From positions 124,001 through 188,000 of the forward strand of contig CBDFGN010000005.1 of NCBI GenBank assembly GCA_965247065.1: a DNA stretch of 64,000 nt. Reading direction: 5' to 3'. The stretch is from CBDFGN01 sp965247065 (GTDB lineage: Bacteria; Bacteroidota; Bacteroidia; Cytophagales; Cyclobacteriaceae). Under the pieces are notes generated by a model. It was not told where the DNA came from. It searched no databases and worked only from the letters and a program-made list of their open reading frames with translations. This document shows positions 9,401 to 17,859 of the stretch, piece by piece (position 1 is the first letter of the stretch; the number at the start of each line of letters is the position of its first letter). The translations under genes were made by a program, and so were the position numbers.

Positions 9401-10543
9401 TGCTTTGTGGAAAAAGGAATTCCTGCTATGTATAGAGGCCGTCAGGTCGTAATAGCTGGTGACGATAAACAATTGAGGCCGAACGATCTTTATAAAGCCC
9501 GATGGGAGGAAGATATTGACGAAGGAATACCTGAACTGGAAATAGATTCCCTTCTGAGTCTGGCTGATCAGAATTTGATGCAGGTACAATTACTAAGACA
9601 CTATCGCAGTAATAGCCTAGATCTTATAGATTTCTCAAATCAGCATTTCTATGATCATAAGCTAAGGGTACTACCCGATTGCCATGATGTGAATAGGGGA
9701 AAGCCGGGTGTAAAATACATTAAGGTGGAGGGGAGGTGGGAAGATAACTGTAATGTGGTTGAGGCCTATCAGGTGGCTGAAATTGTTAAGGGATTGGTCA
9801 AAAAAAACTCCGACAAAGAAATTGGAATAGTGACATTCAATTCCAAACAGCAGGGTCTGATTCTGGACATCCTCGAGGAAGAGGCTGCCTCTGGCTCATT
9901 CCGTTTGCCTTCTAACCTAATCGTCAAAAACATCGAGAACATTCAAGGGGATGAGAAGGATGTGATCATATTCTCCATTGCATATGCCCCTGATCCGAGA
10001 GGCAAAATGAGGATGAAATTCGGTAGTTTGAATTTGGCGGGAGGTGAAAACCGCCTAAACGTAGCCATTACCCGAGCCAGAGAGGCCGTTTATGTAGTAA
10101 CCAGTATTTGGCCCGAGGAACTGAAAGTTGATCAGGCCCAGAATGAAGGTCCTAAGACCCTGAAAAGGTACTTGCACTATGCTCGGGATGTTTCAGATGG
10201 GAAATTCAAACCTGCCATGGACAACAAGTCCCAATATGGAGCTGACTGGTATTTGAGAAATCGGATCATGGAATGGTCCTCCCGGTTGACCTCTAAAGGC
10301 TTCAAATTGGAATGCGATCTGCCGTTCGCTGACATAACAGTAAAGAAGGATGATCATTACTTTGGATTGGTGCTAACCGACGACCACCTGTATCACCAGA
10401 GCATTTCGGTCAAAGACATTCACGTTTACACTCCATTCACTTTGGCTCAAAAGAACTGGAGGTCTCACCAAATCTCTAGTCGGGAGTATTGGCTAGAGAA
10501 AGATCGGGTCAGGGAAGATTTGGAAAAATTTCTTGCGTCCTAG
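6500..10543 (+). CDS. SF1 (Upf1-like) DNA helicase
   Basis: A 1347-residue superfamily 1 helicase of the DNA2/Upf1-like group. Motif I (Walker A) is GPPGTGKS at 328-335; the Walker B DEAS motif is in DLVIFDEASQ at 958-967; motif III is GDDKQL at 987-992; motif VI is RLNVAITRAREA at 1185-1196. About 600 residues, including predicted helical and coiled segments, are inserted between Walker A and B, a feature of this family. The N-terminal ~320 residues resemble the DUF4011-like part of such proteins. The C-terminal ~100 residues look like an MTES_1575/Vsr-type nuclease fold (FADITV, then LTDDHLYH) but a catalytic acidic position appears replaced by leucine, so it may be inactive. Role presumably in DNA repair or replication; exact substrate unknown. 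Its TAG stop overlaps the gldH stop. Confidence 0.85.
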   Translation: MEKILKTYLRRLTNLSSNNRSLVLLRPYNEQYLDLHDLTFLAGDSSFSIIERLVARNNSIKICPVLDSRDDKSNEASRRLKGILRNAQFILEEQGAADLYVGWPFIQGQFADGTLVRCPLLFFPVALETKKNFWNLHLKAEVNLTLNKTFLLAYSYYNQVQLEEDLVERVLDDFDIDSTVFRTSLYSLLKDSPVEINFNQENFTDKLESFNPLTKADLESSEEAGELKLFPQAVLGIFPQAGSHLVPDYLTLLEREEAQDIEEFFYSRTVEEDVIQDQESGERLLGIDVFRFLDKVKEEQTFTPFEMDAFQENALKAVKRGNSVVVQGPPGTGKSQLICNLISDFIARDRRVLLVCQKRAALDVVYSRLKEKEIADFVALVHDFKNDRKQIYDQINRQIESLYEYRLKNNSLDAIQLERNFLQNSRRIDQITEELEEYKFALFDLNEAGISIKELYLTADPGSETINLKQEYKFLRFDEISNFLRDLSLLAEYNARFSEPNYPWKARVSFAQFGVPDLKKIKDTIQKIPGYQAKVQEQTGAITNTRLDLATAEALVEHEEKIRVLMTLLEEEEVFNYFRHMVNYPDKITDSLWLSNSERIILDCYRGGGPEMSLGTEDLGRFQESLQRSMQARKNLFKWVRWKLFSKDKIFISRVLVANGLSNNRKGFKTLVDKIDNRLNLEHNITKLKDAQWITNVPNNLDKIELQRWFLYQKKALSAKLIFESIRNFKDYFMVHQMDFKTLLQKIEDLVDLINDIPLNRAKWQHYLTSAQIQSVLDEPLYSEALLNSLLRDFDSLCEFDRLVRDFDPHQALAVQRLLDHPDSGTTEGMMNLFLNSLRLTWIDHIETKYPVLRSVSSLRFQKLILELQEKVMGKYDFSNDNLLLRARERTYKEVEYNRLNNLVTYRDLQHQVTKKRRIWPVRKLLANYWDEIFNLVPCWMASPESVSAVFPMKEVFDLVIFDEASQCFVEKGIPAMYRGRQVVIAGDDKQLRPNDLYKARWEEDIDEGIPELEIDSLLSLADQNLMQVQLLRHYRSNSLDLIDFSNQHFYDHKLRVLPDCHDVNRGKPGVKYIKVEGRWEDNCNVVEAYQVAEIVKGLVKKNSDKEIGIVTFNSKQQGLILDILEEEAASGSFRLPSNLIVKNIENIQGDEKDVIIFSIAYAPDPRGKMRMKFGSLNLAGGENRLNVAITRAREAVYVVTSIWPEELKVDQAQNEGPKTLKRYLHYARDVSDGKFKPAMDNKSQYGADWYLRNRIMEWSSRLTSKGFKLECDLPFADITVKKDDHYFGLVLTDDHLYHQSISVKDIHVYTPFTLAQKNWRSHQISSREYWLEKDRVREDLEKFLAS

Positions 10544-11031
10544 CCTTCGGGCTCGGATTCGTTGGAGGCGATTTCTATCCGAATGCCGATCGACATGATT
10601 TGACGCAATTCCTCCTGCCGCATATACTGCTGTGTATGGAATTGATAGTTTCCCTTACTTGGGAACCTCAGGCTCTCCAAAACAATAATCCGGTGATCAA
10701 AAATGTCGCCCATACCACTACCAAGTGGTTCTCCGGTATTTTGATCAAAAAGGAACAGCTCATCAAGATTGTTTGACAAAACAGCCCCTATAGTATTTTC
10801 CAGGGTGTGATTTAGGTACAAGTTGTAAAAGGGATATGACGTTGTGTTCCTGATGTTGTAGTAAATGTTGTATGAGAAGTTTGGATCTTCGATTTCAAAA
10901 TCAAAAGTAATAACTGAATCCTTGTGCCAGATCCTGTCCGCCAAATCGATATTCCGTTCGAATACCCTATCGGAATCACATGAACTGCCAAGGAACCATA
11001 TCAACCCAAGAAATGCTATCTTCTGGGCCAT
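10540..11031 (-). CDS. gldH: Gliding motility lipoprotein GldH
   Basis: A 163-residue GldH-family lipoprotein. The signal peptide ends in the lipobox LGSSC, with the lipidated cysteine at C18. The middle carries the family pattern of a beta-rich domain (W-x-K-D-S-V-I-T-F-D-F, then Y-N-I-Y-Y-N-I-R-N-T-T-x-Y-P-F-Y-N-L-Y). GldH is one of the gliding-motility lipoproteins of Bacteroidota; loss blocks gliding in Flavobacterium johnsoniae. The gene begins 1 nt after the ricT stop, so the two form an operon, an arrangement I know from other Bacteroidota. It converges on the helicase gene and the two stop codons share the palindrome CTAG at 10540-10543. Confidence 0.85.
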   Translation of the reverse strand: MAQKIAFLGLIWFLGSSCDSDRVFERNIDLADRIWHKDSVITFDFEIEDPNFSYNIYYNIRNTTSYPFYNLYLNHTLENTIGAVLSNNLDELFLFDQNTGEPLGSGMGDIFDHRIIVLESLRFPSKGNYQFHTQQYMRQEELRQIMSIGIRIEIASNESEPEG

Positions 11032-11032
11032 T

Positions 11033-12175
11033 CTAACGCCTCTTGGATCGTCTTGGCCGCCAATTCTTACCGCCTTTTTTGGGTCTTTTTTTGCTCTGCT
11101 TTAGAAGTTTCTTATCCCATTGTTCCAGGTCTCGATTGACGGTACTGGTTTCCCTTTCTATATCTGCAAGGTCCTCAATCAGAGACTCTGGGGTCTTACC
11201 CTCAAGATTTTGCCTTTGGATTTCCTGAACTCTGTCGGCTGGTACAGGGATCCATGTATTCTCGTCATCGTATCCAAACCATAATATTTTCCGGAAGATA
11301 TCTGTTTTTTGGAGTCGGGCACTCCCCTTTTTTGTTTGCAACGCTTTCTCCACTTTGGGTATGTGCTCCAATGCTTCCAGGTAGGTTTCAAGTTCATAAT
11401 TGAGACAGCATTTGAGGCGACCGCATTGTCCGGAAAGCTTACTGGGATTGAGCGACAGGTTCTGATATCTTGCAGCCGTGGTCGAAACACTTTTGAAGTC
11501 GGTCAACCAGGTGGAGCAACAAAGCTCCCGGCCGCAGGATCCAATTCCGCCAAGTCTGCCGGCTTCCTGTCGGAGACTAATCTGCCGCATCTCTACTCTG
11601 ATCCTGAATTCCCCAGCCAGGAGCTTAATCAATTCTCGGAAGTCGACTCGTTCTTCGGCGCTATAATAGAAGGTTGCCTTGGTATCGTCCCCCTGGTACT
11701 CAACATCAGACAATTTCATTGCAAGTGACAATTGACTTATTATTTGCCGGGTTCGGTACAGCGTTGCAAGTTCTCGCTTTTTCGCCTGGGAAAATTTCTC
11801 CAAATCTTTGGTGGTGGCGATGCGATAGATGGAGCGGATCTCATCATTGTCCGCAACTTTTTTCTTGCGCATTTGCAACGGCACCAGTTCTCCCTGCAGG
11901 GAGATATGGCCTAAATGGTGACCGTTGGGAACATCCACCACCACCGCATCCCCGGTGGTCAGGTCCAGAGTTTTGGTGTTTCGGAAAAAGTCTTTCCTGC
12001 CGCCCTTAAAGCGAACTTCAACCAGATCGGAGTAGTCGGTGGTTGGCATATTCATATTGGACAGCCAGTCAAAGACATTCATCTTGTTGCAGCCACCCGT
12101 TAAACATCCGCCATTATTCCTGCAACCAGGAGCCCCGTGATCGATCGAATTATTGCAAGTCTGACAAGCTGACAT
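11033..12175 (-). CDS. ricT: PSP1 domain protein RicT (YaaT)
   Basis: A 380-residue PSP1-domain protein. The N-terminus is unusual, with seven cysteines in the first 29 residues (C-x2-C, then C-x5-C-x4-C). The PSP1 core (about 50-290) has the conserved cysteine patches GGIGSCGRELCCSTWL and SGQCGRLKCCLNYE. The C-terminus is Lys/Arg-rich. In Bacillus the RicT homologue is part of the RicA/F/T complex that carries iron-sulfur clusters and modulates RNase Y; the Bacteroidota homologue has an extra Cys-rich N-terminus, and its role is inferred only. Upstream partner of gldH in a two-gene operon. A long T/A tract lies just upstream of the start. Confidence 0.85.
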   Translation of the reverse strand: MSACQTCNNSIDHGAPGCRNNGGCLTGGCNKMNVFDWLSNMNMPTTDYSDLVEVRFKGGRKDFFRNTKTLDLTTGDAVVVDVPNGHHLGHISLQGELVPLQMRKKKVADNDEIRSIYRIATTKDLEKFSQAKKRELATLYRTRQIISQLSLAMKLSDVEYQGDDTKATFYYSAEERVDFRELIKLLAGEFRIRVEMRQISLRQEAGRLGGIGSCGRELCCSTWLTDFKSVSTTAARYQNLSLNPSKLSGQCGRLKCCLNYELETYLEALEHIPKVEKALQTKKGSARLQKTDIFRKILWFGYDDENTWIPVPADRVQEIQRQNLEGKTPESLIEDLADIERETSTVNRDLEQWDKKLLKQSKKRPKKGGKNWRPRRSKRR

Positions 12176-12207
12176 TTGTTTTTTTTTTAAGTTCTAAAAA
12201 TAGAAAA

Positions 12208-13491
12208 TCATTCTGCAAGTAGATCCTGGCCAATATCGCGTCGATAATTCATACCCTCCCATTTGATGGTTTGGGCGGCCTTGTAGGAGTTCCCCAGCGC
12301 CTGTTCCAGATCCGCGCCCAGGCCGGTGAGCGAAATTACCCTTCCGCCATTGGTCACAACTTCATGACTGTTATTTTCCAATGTGCCGGCGTGAAAGACT
12401 AGCGTTTCCTCAATCGAATCCAGATAGTGGATTACCTTCCCTTTATCGTATTCCCCAGGGTATCCTCCTGAGACCAGCATAACGGTGGAAGCAGCCCTGG
12501 TGTCGAATTCAATCTGTCTGTTGCTCAAACTTTGATCAAAGCAACTTTGAATAAGAACAACTAAATCTGACACAATTCGAGGCAGAATCACTTCGGCTTC
12601 GGGATCGCCCAACCGGATATTGTATTCAATAACCTTGGGACTGCCCTGCACATTTATTAAACCAAAGAAGATGAATCCCACATACTCCATTCCCTCCGCC
12701 TTAACTCCTTCAAGCGTTGGCCTGATCACGGTTTCCTCCACCATTTCCAAGAATGGGGTGGTGGCAAAGGCGACAGGTGAAACGGCACCCATCCCGCCTG
12801 TATTAAGGCCGGTGTCCCCCTCTCCGATCCTCTTATAGTCCTTGGCCTCTGGCAGGATTTGATAGGAGTTTCCATCGGTAACGACAAATACCGAAAGCTC
12901 TGTTCCGGACAGGAATTCCTCAACCAGAACCTTTGACCCCGCATCCCCAAACTGACCGTTCAGCAATATTCCGGTCAGGGTTTCTTTTGCCTCCGAAACA
13001 GTATCACAAATGATTACCCCCTTTCCCGCGGCTAAACCATCAGCCTTCAAAACGACTGGAACTGCATGGTGCTCCAGATAGTCAAGTCCCTGGGGCAATG
13101 AATCCTTGTCAAACGTGGCCGCCTCTGCAGTGGGGATGCCATGCTTGATCATAAATTTTTTGGAAAAATCCTTACTGCCTTCCAGGCGGGCGGCTTCTTT
13201 GCCGGGTCCGAACACTTTAATACCCGACAGTCGTGTATTGCCGGAAAAATAATCTTTGATCCCCAGAACCAGCGGTGCTTCCGGGCCGACAATTACTAGT
13301 TCCACATCGTTTTTCAAGCAGAAATTACCCAGGTCTTCAAAATCATTAGGTCCTATTCGGACGTTTTGGGCAATCAACGCAGTTCCGGCGTTACCAGGAG
13401 CCACGAATAGCCTGGAGCAAAGCGGGCTTTGCGTTATTTTCCAAGCCAGGGCATGCTCTCGTCCGCCGGCGCCGACAATTAAGACATTCAT
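12208..13491 (-). CDS. purD: Phosphoribosylamine-glycine ligase
   Basis: A 427-residue GAR synthetase. It joins phosphoribosylamine and glycine with ATP, the second step of purine synthesis. The protein opens with MNVLIVGAGGREHALAW, the family's N-terminal nucleotide-like motif; an alternative ATG two codons upstream (13497) is less typical. ATP-grasp features are present: KADGLAAGKGVI, the loop NTGGMGAVSP, and the metal-binding stretch VIEYNIRLGDPEAE. Length is typical. Downstream of recQ on the same strand with a 49 nt gap, and upstream of ricT with 32 nt; possible read-through but no proof of an operon. Confidence 0.96.
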   Translation of the reverse strand: MNVLIVGAGGREHALAWKITQSPLCSRLFVAPGNAGTALIAQNVRIGPNDFEDLGNFCLKNDVELVIVGPEAPLVLGIKDYFSGNTRLSGIKVFGPGKEAARLEGSKDFSKKFMIKHGIPTAEAATFDKDSLPQGLDYLEHHAVPVVLKADGLAAGKGVIICDTVSEAKETLTGILLNGQFGDAGSKVLVEEFLSGTELSVFVVTDGNSYQILPEAKDYKRIGEGDTGLNTGGMGAVSPVAFATTPFLEMVEETVIRPTLEGVKAEGMEYVGFIFFGLINVQGSPKVIEYNIRLGDPEAEVILPRIVSDLVVLIQSCFDQSLSNRQIEFDTRAASTVMLVSGGYPGEYDKGKVIHYLDSIEETLVFHAGTLENNSHEVVTNGGRVISLTGLGADLEQALGNSYKAAQTIKWEGMNYRRDIGQDLLAE

Positions 13492-13540
13492 TGACATTAA
13501 TCCAAAAAGGAAAGCTTCGGAATGTGATCTGCTGCTGTGA

Positions 13541-15736
13541 TCAGTTGGCGTATTCAGAGAGGAATTTGATCCTCATGAGCCTCAGATCTTCTTCACTGTA
13601 CTCCAGTTCACCCAGTTCTAGAAGTGCCTCATCAATTTTGTCACTCTCGGCAGTTAGGAAATACTCGACTATATCCTCCTGCTTATCGAAGTCTAATACC
13701 TGATCTATGTAATAGTCAATATTAAGCTTGGTGCCGGAATAGCAAATCTGCTCAATCTCATTAATGAGTTCCACGATATTAATAGATTTGGATTCTGCTA
13801 TTTCGTCAAGATCGACCTTGCGGTCAATTTGCTGAATTACAAAGATCTTTAACTTTGACTTATTGACGGCGGATTTTATGACCACATCGGAGGCGGTTGT
13901 AATATCATTCTCCTCGACATATTGGTTGATCATCTCAAGAATGGGCTTGCCAAATTTTTGAACTTTTCCCCGGCCCACACCATTCACCTGGGCTAGCTCT
14001 TCGTCGCTTGTGGGATAGGTGGTTGCCATTTCTTCCAAGGACGGATCTTGGAAGATAACATAGGGCGGAAGGCTCTTATGTTTAGCTATCTCTTTCCTAA
14101 CCGCCTTAAGAAGTTCAAATAAATTGGAATCATAAGCCCTCACCGATAGTGAATCCTTTTCCACCGATTCCTCTTCGGCTGCTTCTGTGGAGTAATCATG
14201 ATCCAGGGAGAACATTACCGATACAGGTTCGATCAAAAACTCCTTACCTCGGTCGGAGAGTTTCAGAGCGCCGATGTTGTCAATGTCCTTTTCTAAATAT
14301 TCATACAGCAAAGCTTGGCGGATCACCGATCTCCAATAAAGGGGATCCTTGTCCTTACCTTTTCCAAAAACTTTTAATTTATTTTGATCATAACTTTTTA
14401 CATAATCGTTGATTTTACCGCGCACGACATCTACCAGGTGATTTAAACCAAATCTGTCTCCGGTCTGGTTTACGGTCAATAACACCAATGCCAAATCGTC
14501 TTTAGCCTCAAACTGCTCCTTTGGACGGGCGCAGTTATCACACTTGCCATTGTCTGCACAGTCGGGGTCGCTATATTCTTCACCAAAGTAATGGAGCAAT
14601 TGTCGTCTTCTGCAAACGGACGATTCCGCGTAGGCAGCGATTTCTTCCAATAACAGTTTGGCATTATCCCGTTCAGTTACAGGCTTGTCCTTATTAAACT
14701 TTTCCAGTTTTAAAATGTCGTTGTAACTGTAGAACATGATGCAGATTCCTTCCAAGCCATCACGTCCGGCCCTGCCGGTTTCCTGATAGTAACCTTCAAG
14801 CGACTTGGGAGCGTCATAGTGAATGACAAATCGAACGTCGGGCTTGTCGATACCCATACCGAAGGCAATGGTGGCTACCATAACATCGATTTCTTCATTA
14901 AGGAAATCGTCTTGATTCTTAATACGAGCCGCGCTATCAAGACCGGCATGATAGGGGGCCGCTTTGATGTCGTTGACTCTCAGCAACTCAGCAATTTCTT
15001 CTACCTTCTTTCGGCTCAAGCAATAGATGATTCCTGATTTTCCTCTGTTGACTCGTATGAATTTGATGAGCTGTTTTTTTGCATTCCTCTTGGGACGCAC
15101 CTCATAATAAAGATTTCTGCGGTTGAAAGATGACTTGAACATTTCGGCATGCTCCATTCGCAGGTTGCGCCTAATATCCATTTGAACCTTTGGGGTTGCG
15201 GTTGCGGTTAGGGCAATTGCAGGAAGCTCTCCGATATCATCCAGTATTGGCCTTATCCGGCGATATTCAGGACGAAAATCATGGCCCCATTCCGAAATGC
15301 AATGGGCTTCGTCAATAGCGGCAAAGGAGAGATTCGCCTTTTTTAGAAAATTGATATTATCCTCTTTGGTAAGCGATTCGGGAGCCACGTAGAGGAGCCT
15401 TATCTTTCCATCGATCGTGTCCCTTTTAACCTTGTTTATTTCCGATTTGGAGAGTGATGAGTTTAGGAACCGGGCCTCCACTCCAACCGCATTCAACTGG
15501 TCGACTTGATTCTTCATCAAGGCGATCAATGGAGAAATAACGATGGCCGTACCGTCCATCAAAATCGCCGGCAGCTGATAACACATGGATTTACCCGCTC
15601 CGGTGGGCATAATCACAAAGGTGTTGCCTTTGTCCAGCAAATTGCTGATGATACTTTCCTGATTTCCTCTGAACTGATTATAACCAAAAACCTCCTTCAA
15701 CTTTCCCTTTAACTCCGCCTCTTTGAACGCTAACAT
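13541..15736 (-). CDS. recQ: ATP-dependent DNA helicase RecQ
   Basis: A 731-residue RecQ helicase. Seen in order: Walker A (GAGKSMCYQLP), DEAH box (DEAHCISEWGHDFRPEY), motif III (LTATATPKVQ), motif VI (YYQETGRAGRDG), the zinc-binding cysteine set (C-R-R-R-Q-L-L, D-P-D-C, K-C-D-N-C), a winged-helix region, and an HRDC domain at about 515-590. The last ~130 residues add a further acidic, HTH-like C-terminal region common in Bacteroidota RecQ. The enzyme unwinds recombination and replication intermediates 3'-5'. It is transcribed divergently from kpsF, a frequent Bacteroidota gene pair. No defects seen. Confidence 0.96.
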   Translation of the reverse strand: MLAFKEAELKGKLKEVFGYNQFRGNQESIISNLLDKGNTFVIMPTGAGKSMCYQLPAILMDGTAIVISPLIALMKNQVDQLNAVGVEARFLNSSLSKSEINKVKRDTIDGKIRLLYVAPESLTKEDNINFLKKANLSFAAIDEAHCISEWGHDFRPEYRRIRPILDDIGELPAIALTATATPKVQMDIRRNLRMEHAEMFKSSFNRRNLYYEVRPKRNAKKQLIKFIRVNRGKSGIIYCLSRKKVEEIAELLRVNDIKAAPYHAGLDSAARIKNQDDFLNEEIDVMVATIAFGMGIDKPDVRFVIHYDAPKSLEGYYQETGRAGRDGLEGICIMFYSYNDILKLEKFNKDKPVTERDNAKLLLEEIAAYAESSVCRRRQLLHYFGEEYSDPDCADNGKCDNCARPKEQFEAKDDLALVLLTVNQTGDRFGLNHLVDVVRGKINDYVKSYDQNKLKVFGKGKDKDPLYWRSVIRQALLYEYLEKDIDNIGALKLSDRGKEFLIEPVSVMFSLDHDYSTEAAEEESVEKDSLSVRAYDSNLFELLKAVRKEIAKHKSLPPYVIFQDPSLEEMATTYPTSDEELAQVNGVGRGKVQKFGKPILEMINQYVEENDITTASDVVIKSAVNKSKLKIFVIQQIDRKVDLDEIAESKSINIVELINEIEQICYSGTKLNIDYYIDQVLDFDKQEDIVEYFLTAESDKIDEALLELGELEYSEEDLRLMRIKFLSEYAN

Positions 15737-15771
15737 CTTGCCTTGCTGGACTGGTTAACCCAATGATTCTT

Positions 15772-15779
15772 TATATTTG
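15772..15779 (+). promoter_or_regulatory. Candidate -7 box for kpsF-manC
   Basis: TATATTTG is a perfect match to TAnnTTTG, 29 nt upstream of the kpsF start in the recQ/kpsF divergent region. No good -33 element at consensus spacing. Confidence 0.45.
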
Positions 15780-15808
15780 CCGTAAAATTAAATTAACGGT
15801 AGGACAAT

Positions 15809-16777
15809 TTGAATATAAGAAAAAATATTACAAATATAGCTCGCAGTGTTTTAATAAATGAAGCCGATGCCATCAGGCAAGTGGCTGACTTTTTGGACGG
15901 CAACTTTGTAGAATGCGTTGCTGAAATCATCAATTTGAAAGGTCGTGTAGTAATTACCGGCATTGGAAAGAGTGCCTTAATTGCTAACAAGATTGTCGCC
16001 ACCTTAAACTCTACCGGCACTGCTTCAATTTTCATGCATGGTGCCGACGCGATCCATGGGGATTTGGGTATGGTCAGGAAGGACGATATGGTTATCTGCA
16101 TTTCCAAAAGTGGCAACACTCCTGAAATAAAAGTTCTGGTACCATTGATAAGATTTACCGGGGCCAAGCTAGTGGCTCTAGTAAGTGATATCAACTCGTA
16201 CCTGGCCAAAAGCTCAGACTATGTTCTTAATGCAACCGTTGACTCCGAGGCCTACTCCAATGTACTGGCGCCGACAACCAGCACATCGGTCCACCTGGCC
16301 CTTGGAGATGCCCTCGCGGTTGCTATTATGGAAGCGAAGGGGTTTACTTCGCAAGACTTCGCCCAATATCATCCTGGAGGTACATTGGGCAAAAGAATGT
16401 ACCTTAAGGTGCGCGACATTATGGTAAGCGAAAACCTTCCGATCGTTGCTGAGAAGGCGTTGGTCAGCGATGTGATCGTGGAGGTTTCCTCCAAACGATT
16501 GGGGTCCGCAGCGATCTTAAACAAGGATAGAAAGTTGGCTGGGATTTTCACCGATGGCGATCTAAGAAGACTATTGGAAAAGACTACTGATATTAGCAAG
16601 GTTAGAGTCAAGGATATTATGAACACCAATCCCAAAACCATCCACCCGGAAGAATTTGCGGTCAAGGCGTTGCACTTTCTCGAAGAAAAGCAGATACTGC
16701 AGCTGATTGTCATCGAGGAGGAAAAAATCGTTGGTTTTATTCACCTACACGACATCCTAAAGGAAGGCATAGTATAA
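15809..16777 (+). CDS. KpsF/GutQ sugar-phosphate isomerase
   Basis: A 322-residue arabinose-5-phosphate isomerase of the KpsF/GutQ/KdsD family. It converts ribulose-5-phosphate to arabinose-5-phosphate, the precursor of Kdo. The N-terminal SIS domain (about 35-170) has the motifs VVITGIGKSALIANK and CISKSGNTPEIK plus the conserved active-site stretch ALGDALAVAIME; HPGGTLGKR closes it. Two CBS domains follow (about 205-322). The start is a TTG: an in-frame TAG lies three codons upstream and no ATG or GTG precedes the conserved N-terminus. Its TAA overlaps the ATG of manC (TAATG), so the two are coupled and probably feed surface polysaccharide or LPS synthesis. Confidence 0.9.
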   Translation: MNIRKNITNIARSVLINEADAIRQVADFLDGNFVECVAEIINLKGRVVITGIGKSALIANKIVATLNSTGTASIFMHGADAIHGDLGMVRKDDMVICISKSGNTPEIKVLVPLIRFTGAKLVALVSDINSYLAKSSDYVLNATVDSEAYSNVLAPTTSTSVHLALGDALAVAIMEAKGFTSQDFAQYHPGGTLGKRMYLKVRDIMVSENLPIVAEKALVSDVIVEVSSKRLGSAAILNKDRKLAGIFTDGDLRRLLEKTTDISKVRVKDIMNTNPKTIHPEEFAVKALHFLEEKQILQLIVIEEEKIVGFIHLHDILKEGIV

Positions 16778-17859
16778 TGAATCCTAATTGTTATGTGATA
16801 GTTATGGCTGGAGGCATAGGCAGTCGTTTCTGGCCCCATAGCAGAACCCAAAGGCCCAAGCAGTTTCTGGATATTCTGGGAACGGGCAAGACCTTCATAC
16901 AATCGACGGTCTTGCGGTTTGACGATATATGTCCGCCCGAAAACATTTTTGTGGTCACCAACCGCGATTATTTGGATCTGGTTAAGCAACAGCTTCCTCA
17001 GTTATCAGAAGACCAGATTCTAACGGAACCTTTAAGGAGGAACACTGCACCCTGCATTGCATATGCCAGCTATAAGATCCAAAGACGGAATCCTGACGCC
17101 CAAATTGTGGTCGCCCCTTCCGACCATGCCATATTTGATGTAAAGAAGTTTAAGAAGACCATCGAAACCGCACTCGATGCCTGTCGTTACGATTGGCTCA
17201 TGACCCTGGGCATTAAGCCCAATCGCCCCGAAACCCAATTTGGCTACATCCAGTACCGGCCCCAAAGAGTGGAAGACTATGATCATCTAAAAAAGGTTAA
17301 GACATTCACCGAAAAGCCGGAACCGGAATTGGCAGTAAAGTTTATTGAAAGCGGAGACTTTGTTTGGAACTCGGGAATCTTTGTTTGGAATCTAAAAGCC
17401 ATAATTAAGGCCTTTGAAACTTACTTGATGGACATAGCCGAGATTTTTCATGAAGGGAAAGATCGCTATTTTTCCAATCAGGAACGGGACTTTGTTGATA
17501 GCGCTTACTCCCATTGCCGAAACATTTCAATTGATTATGGAGTGTTGGAAAAGGCTGAAAACGTCCATGTAATTCTGGCCGATTTTGACTGGTCCGATTT
17601 AGGTTCCTGGAATACCCTTTTTGACCACCGTCCAAAGGACGATTCGAACAACGTCGTAGAAGCCAATGCGCTCGTTTATGATACCCACAATTGCTTTATC
17701 AAAGGACCCAAGGACAAATTAATAGTCACTCACGGTTTGGATGGTTTTTTGGTTACTGAAAGCAATAACGTATTGGTGATCTCCAAATTGGGTGACGACT
17801 CTGTTTTACGGGATATCGTAAAGGATGTACGAGCCAAAAAGGGAGACAAGTATCTTTAG
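16777..17859 (+). CDS. manC: Mannose-1-phosphate guanylyltransferase
   Basis: A 360-residue GDP-mannose pyrophosphorylase: mannose-1-phosphate plus GTP gives GDP-mannose. The signature loop is AGGIGSRFWPHSRTQRPKQF; further family motifs are EPLRRNTAPCIAYA, VVAPSDHAI, FTEKPEPELA and FVWNSGIFVW. It lacks the C-terminal phosphomannose isomerase domain of bifunctional enzymes, giving the short single-domain length. Translationally coupled to the upstream kpsF-type gene. It converges on rlmB with a 4 nt overlap, and the stop codons interlock. Confidence 0.93.
   Translation: MNPNCYVIVMAGGIGSRFWPHSRTQRPKQFLDILGTGKTFIQSTVLRFDDICPPENIFVVTNRDYLDLVKQQLPQLSEDQILTEPLRRNTAPCIAYASYKIQRRNPDAQIVVAPSDHAIFDVKKFKKTIETALDACRYDWLMTLGIKPNRPETQFGYIQYRPQRVEDYDHLKKVKTFTEKPEPELAVKFIESGDFVWNSGIFVWNLKAIIKAFETYLMDIAEIFHEGKDRYFSNQERDFVDSAYSHCRNISIDYGVLEKAENVHVILADFDWSDLGSWNTLFDHRPKDDSNNVVEANALVYDTHNCFIKGPKDKLIVTHGLDGFLVTESNNVLVISKLGDDSVLRDIVKDVRAKKGDKYL

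Noticed and set aside
10739..10750. Palindrome TTTTGATCAAAA
   Set aside because: It lies inside the gldH coding sequence, has the wrong spacing for an FNR box and is likely to be chance.
11309..12009. Several plus-strand open frames over ricT
   Set aside because: They are antisense to a strongly supported gene, and their translations have no recognisable domains.
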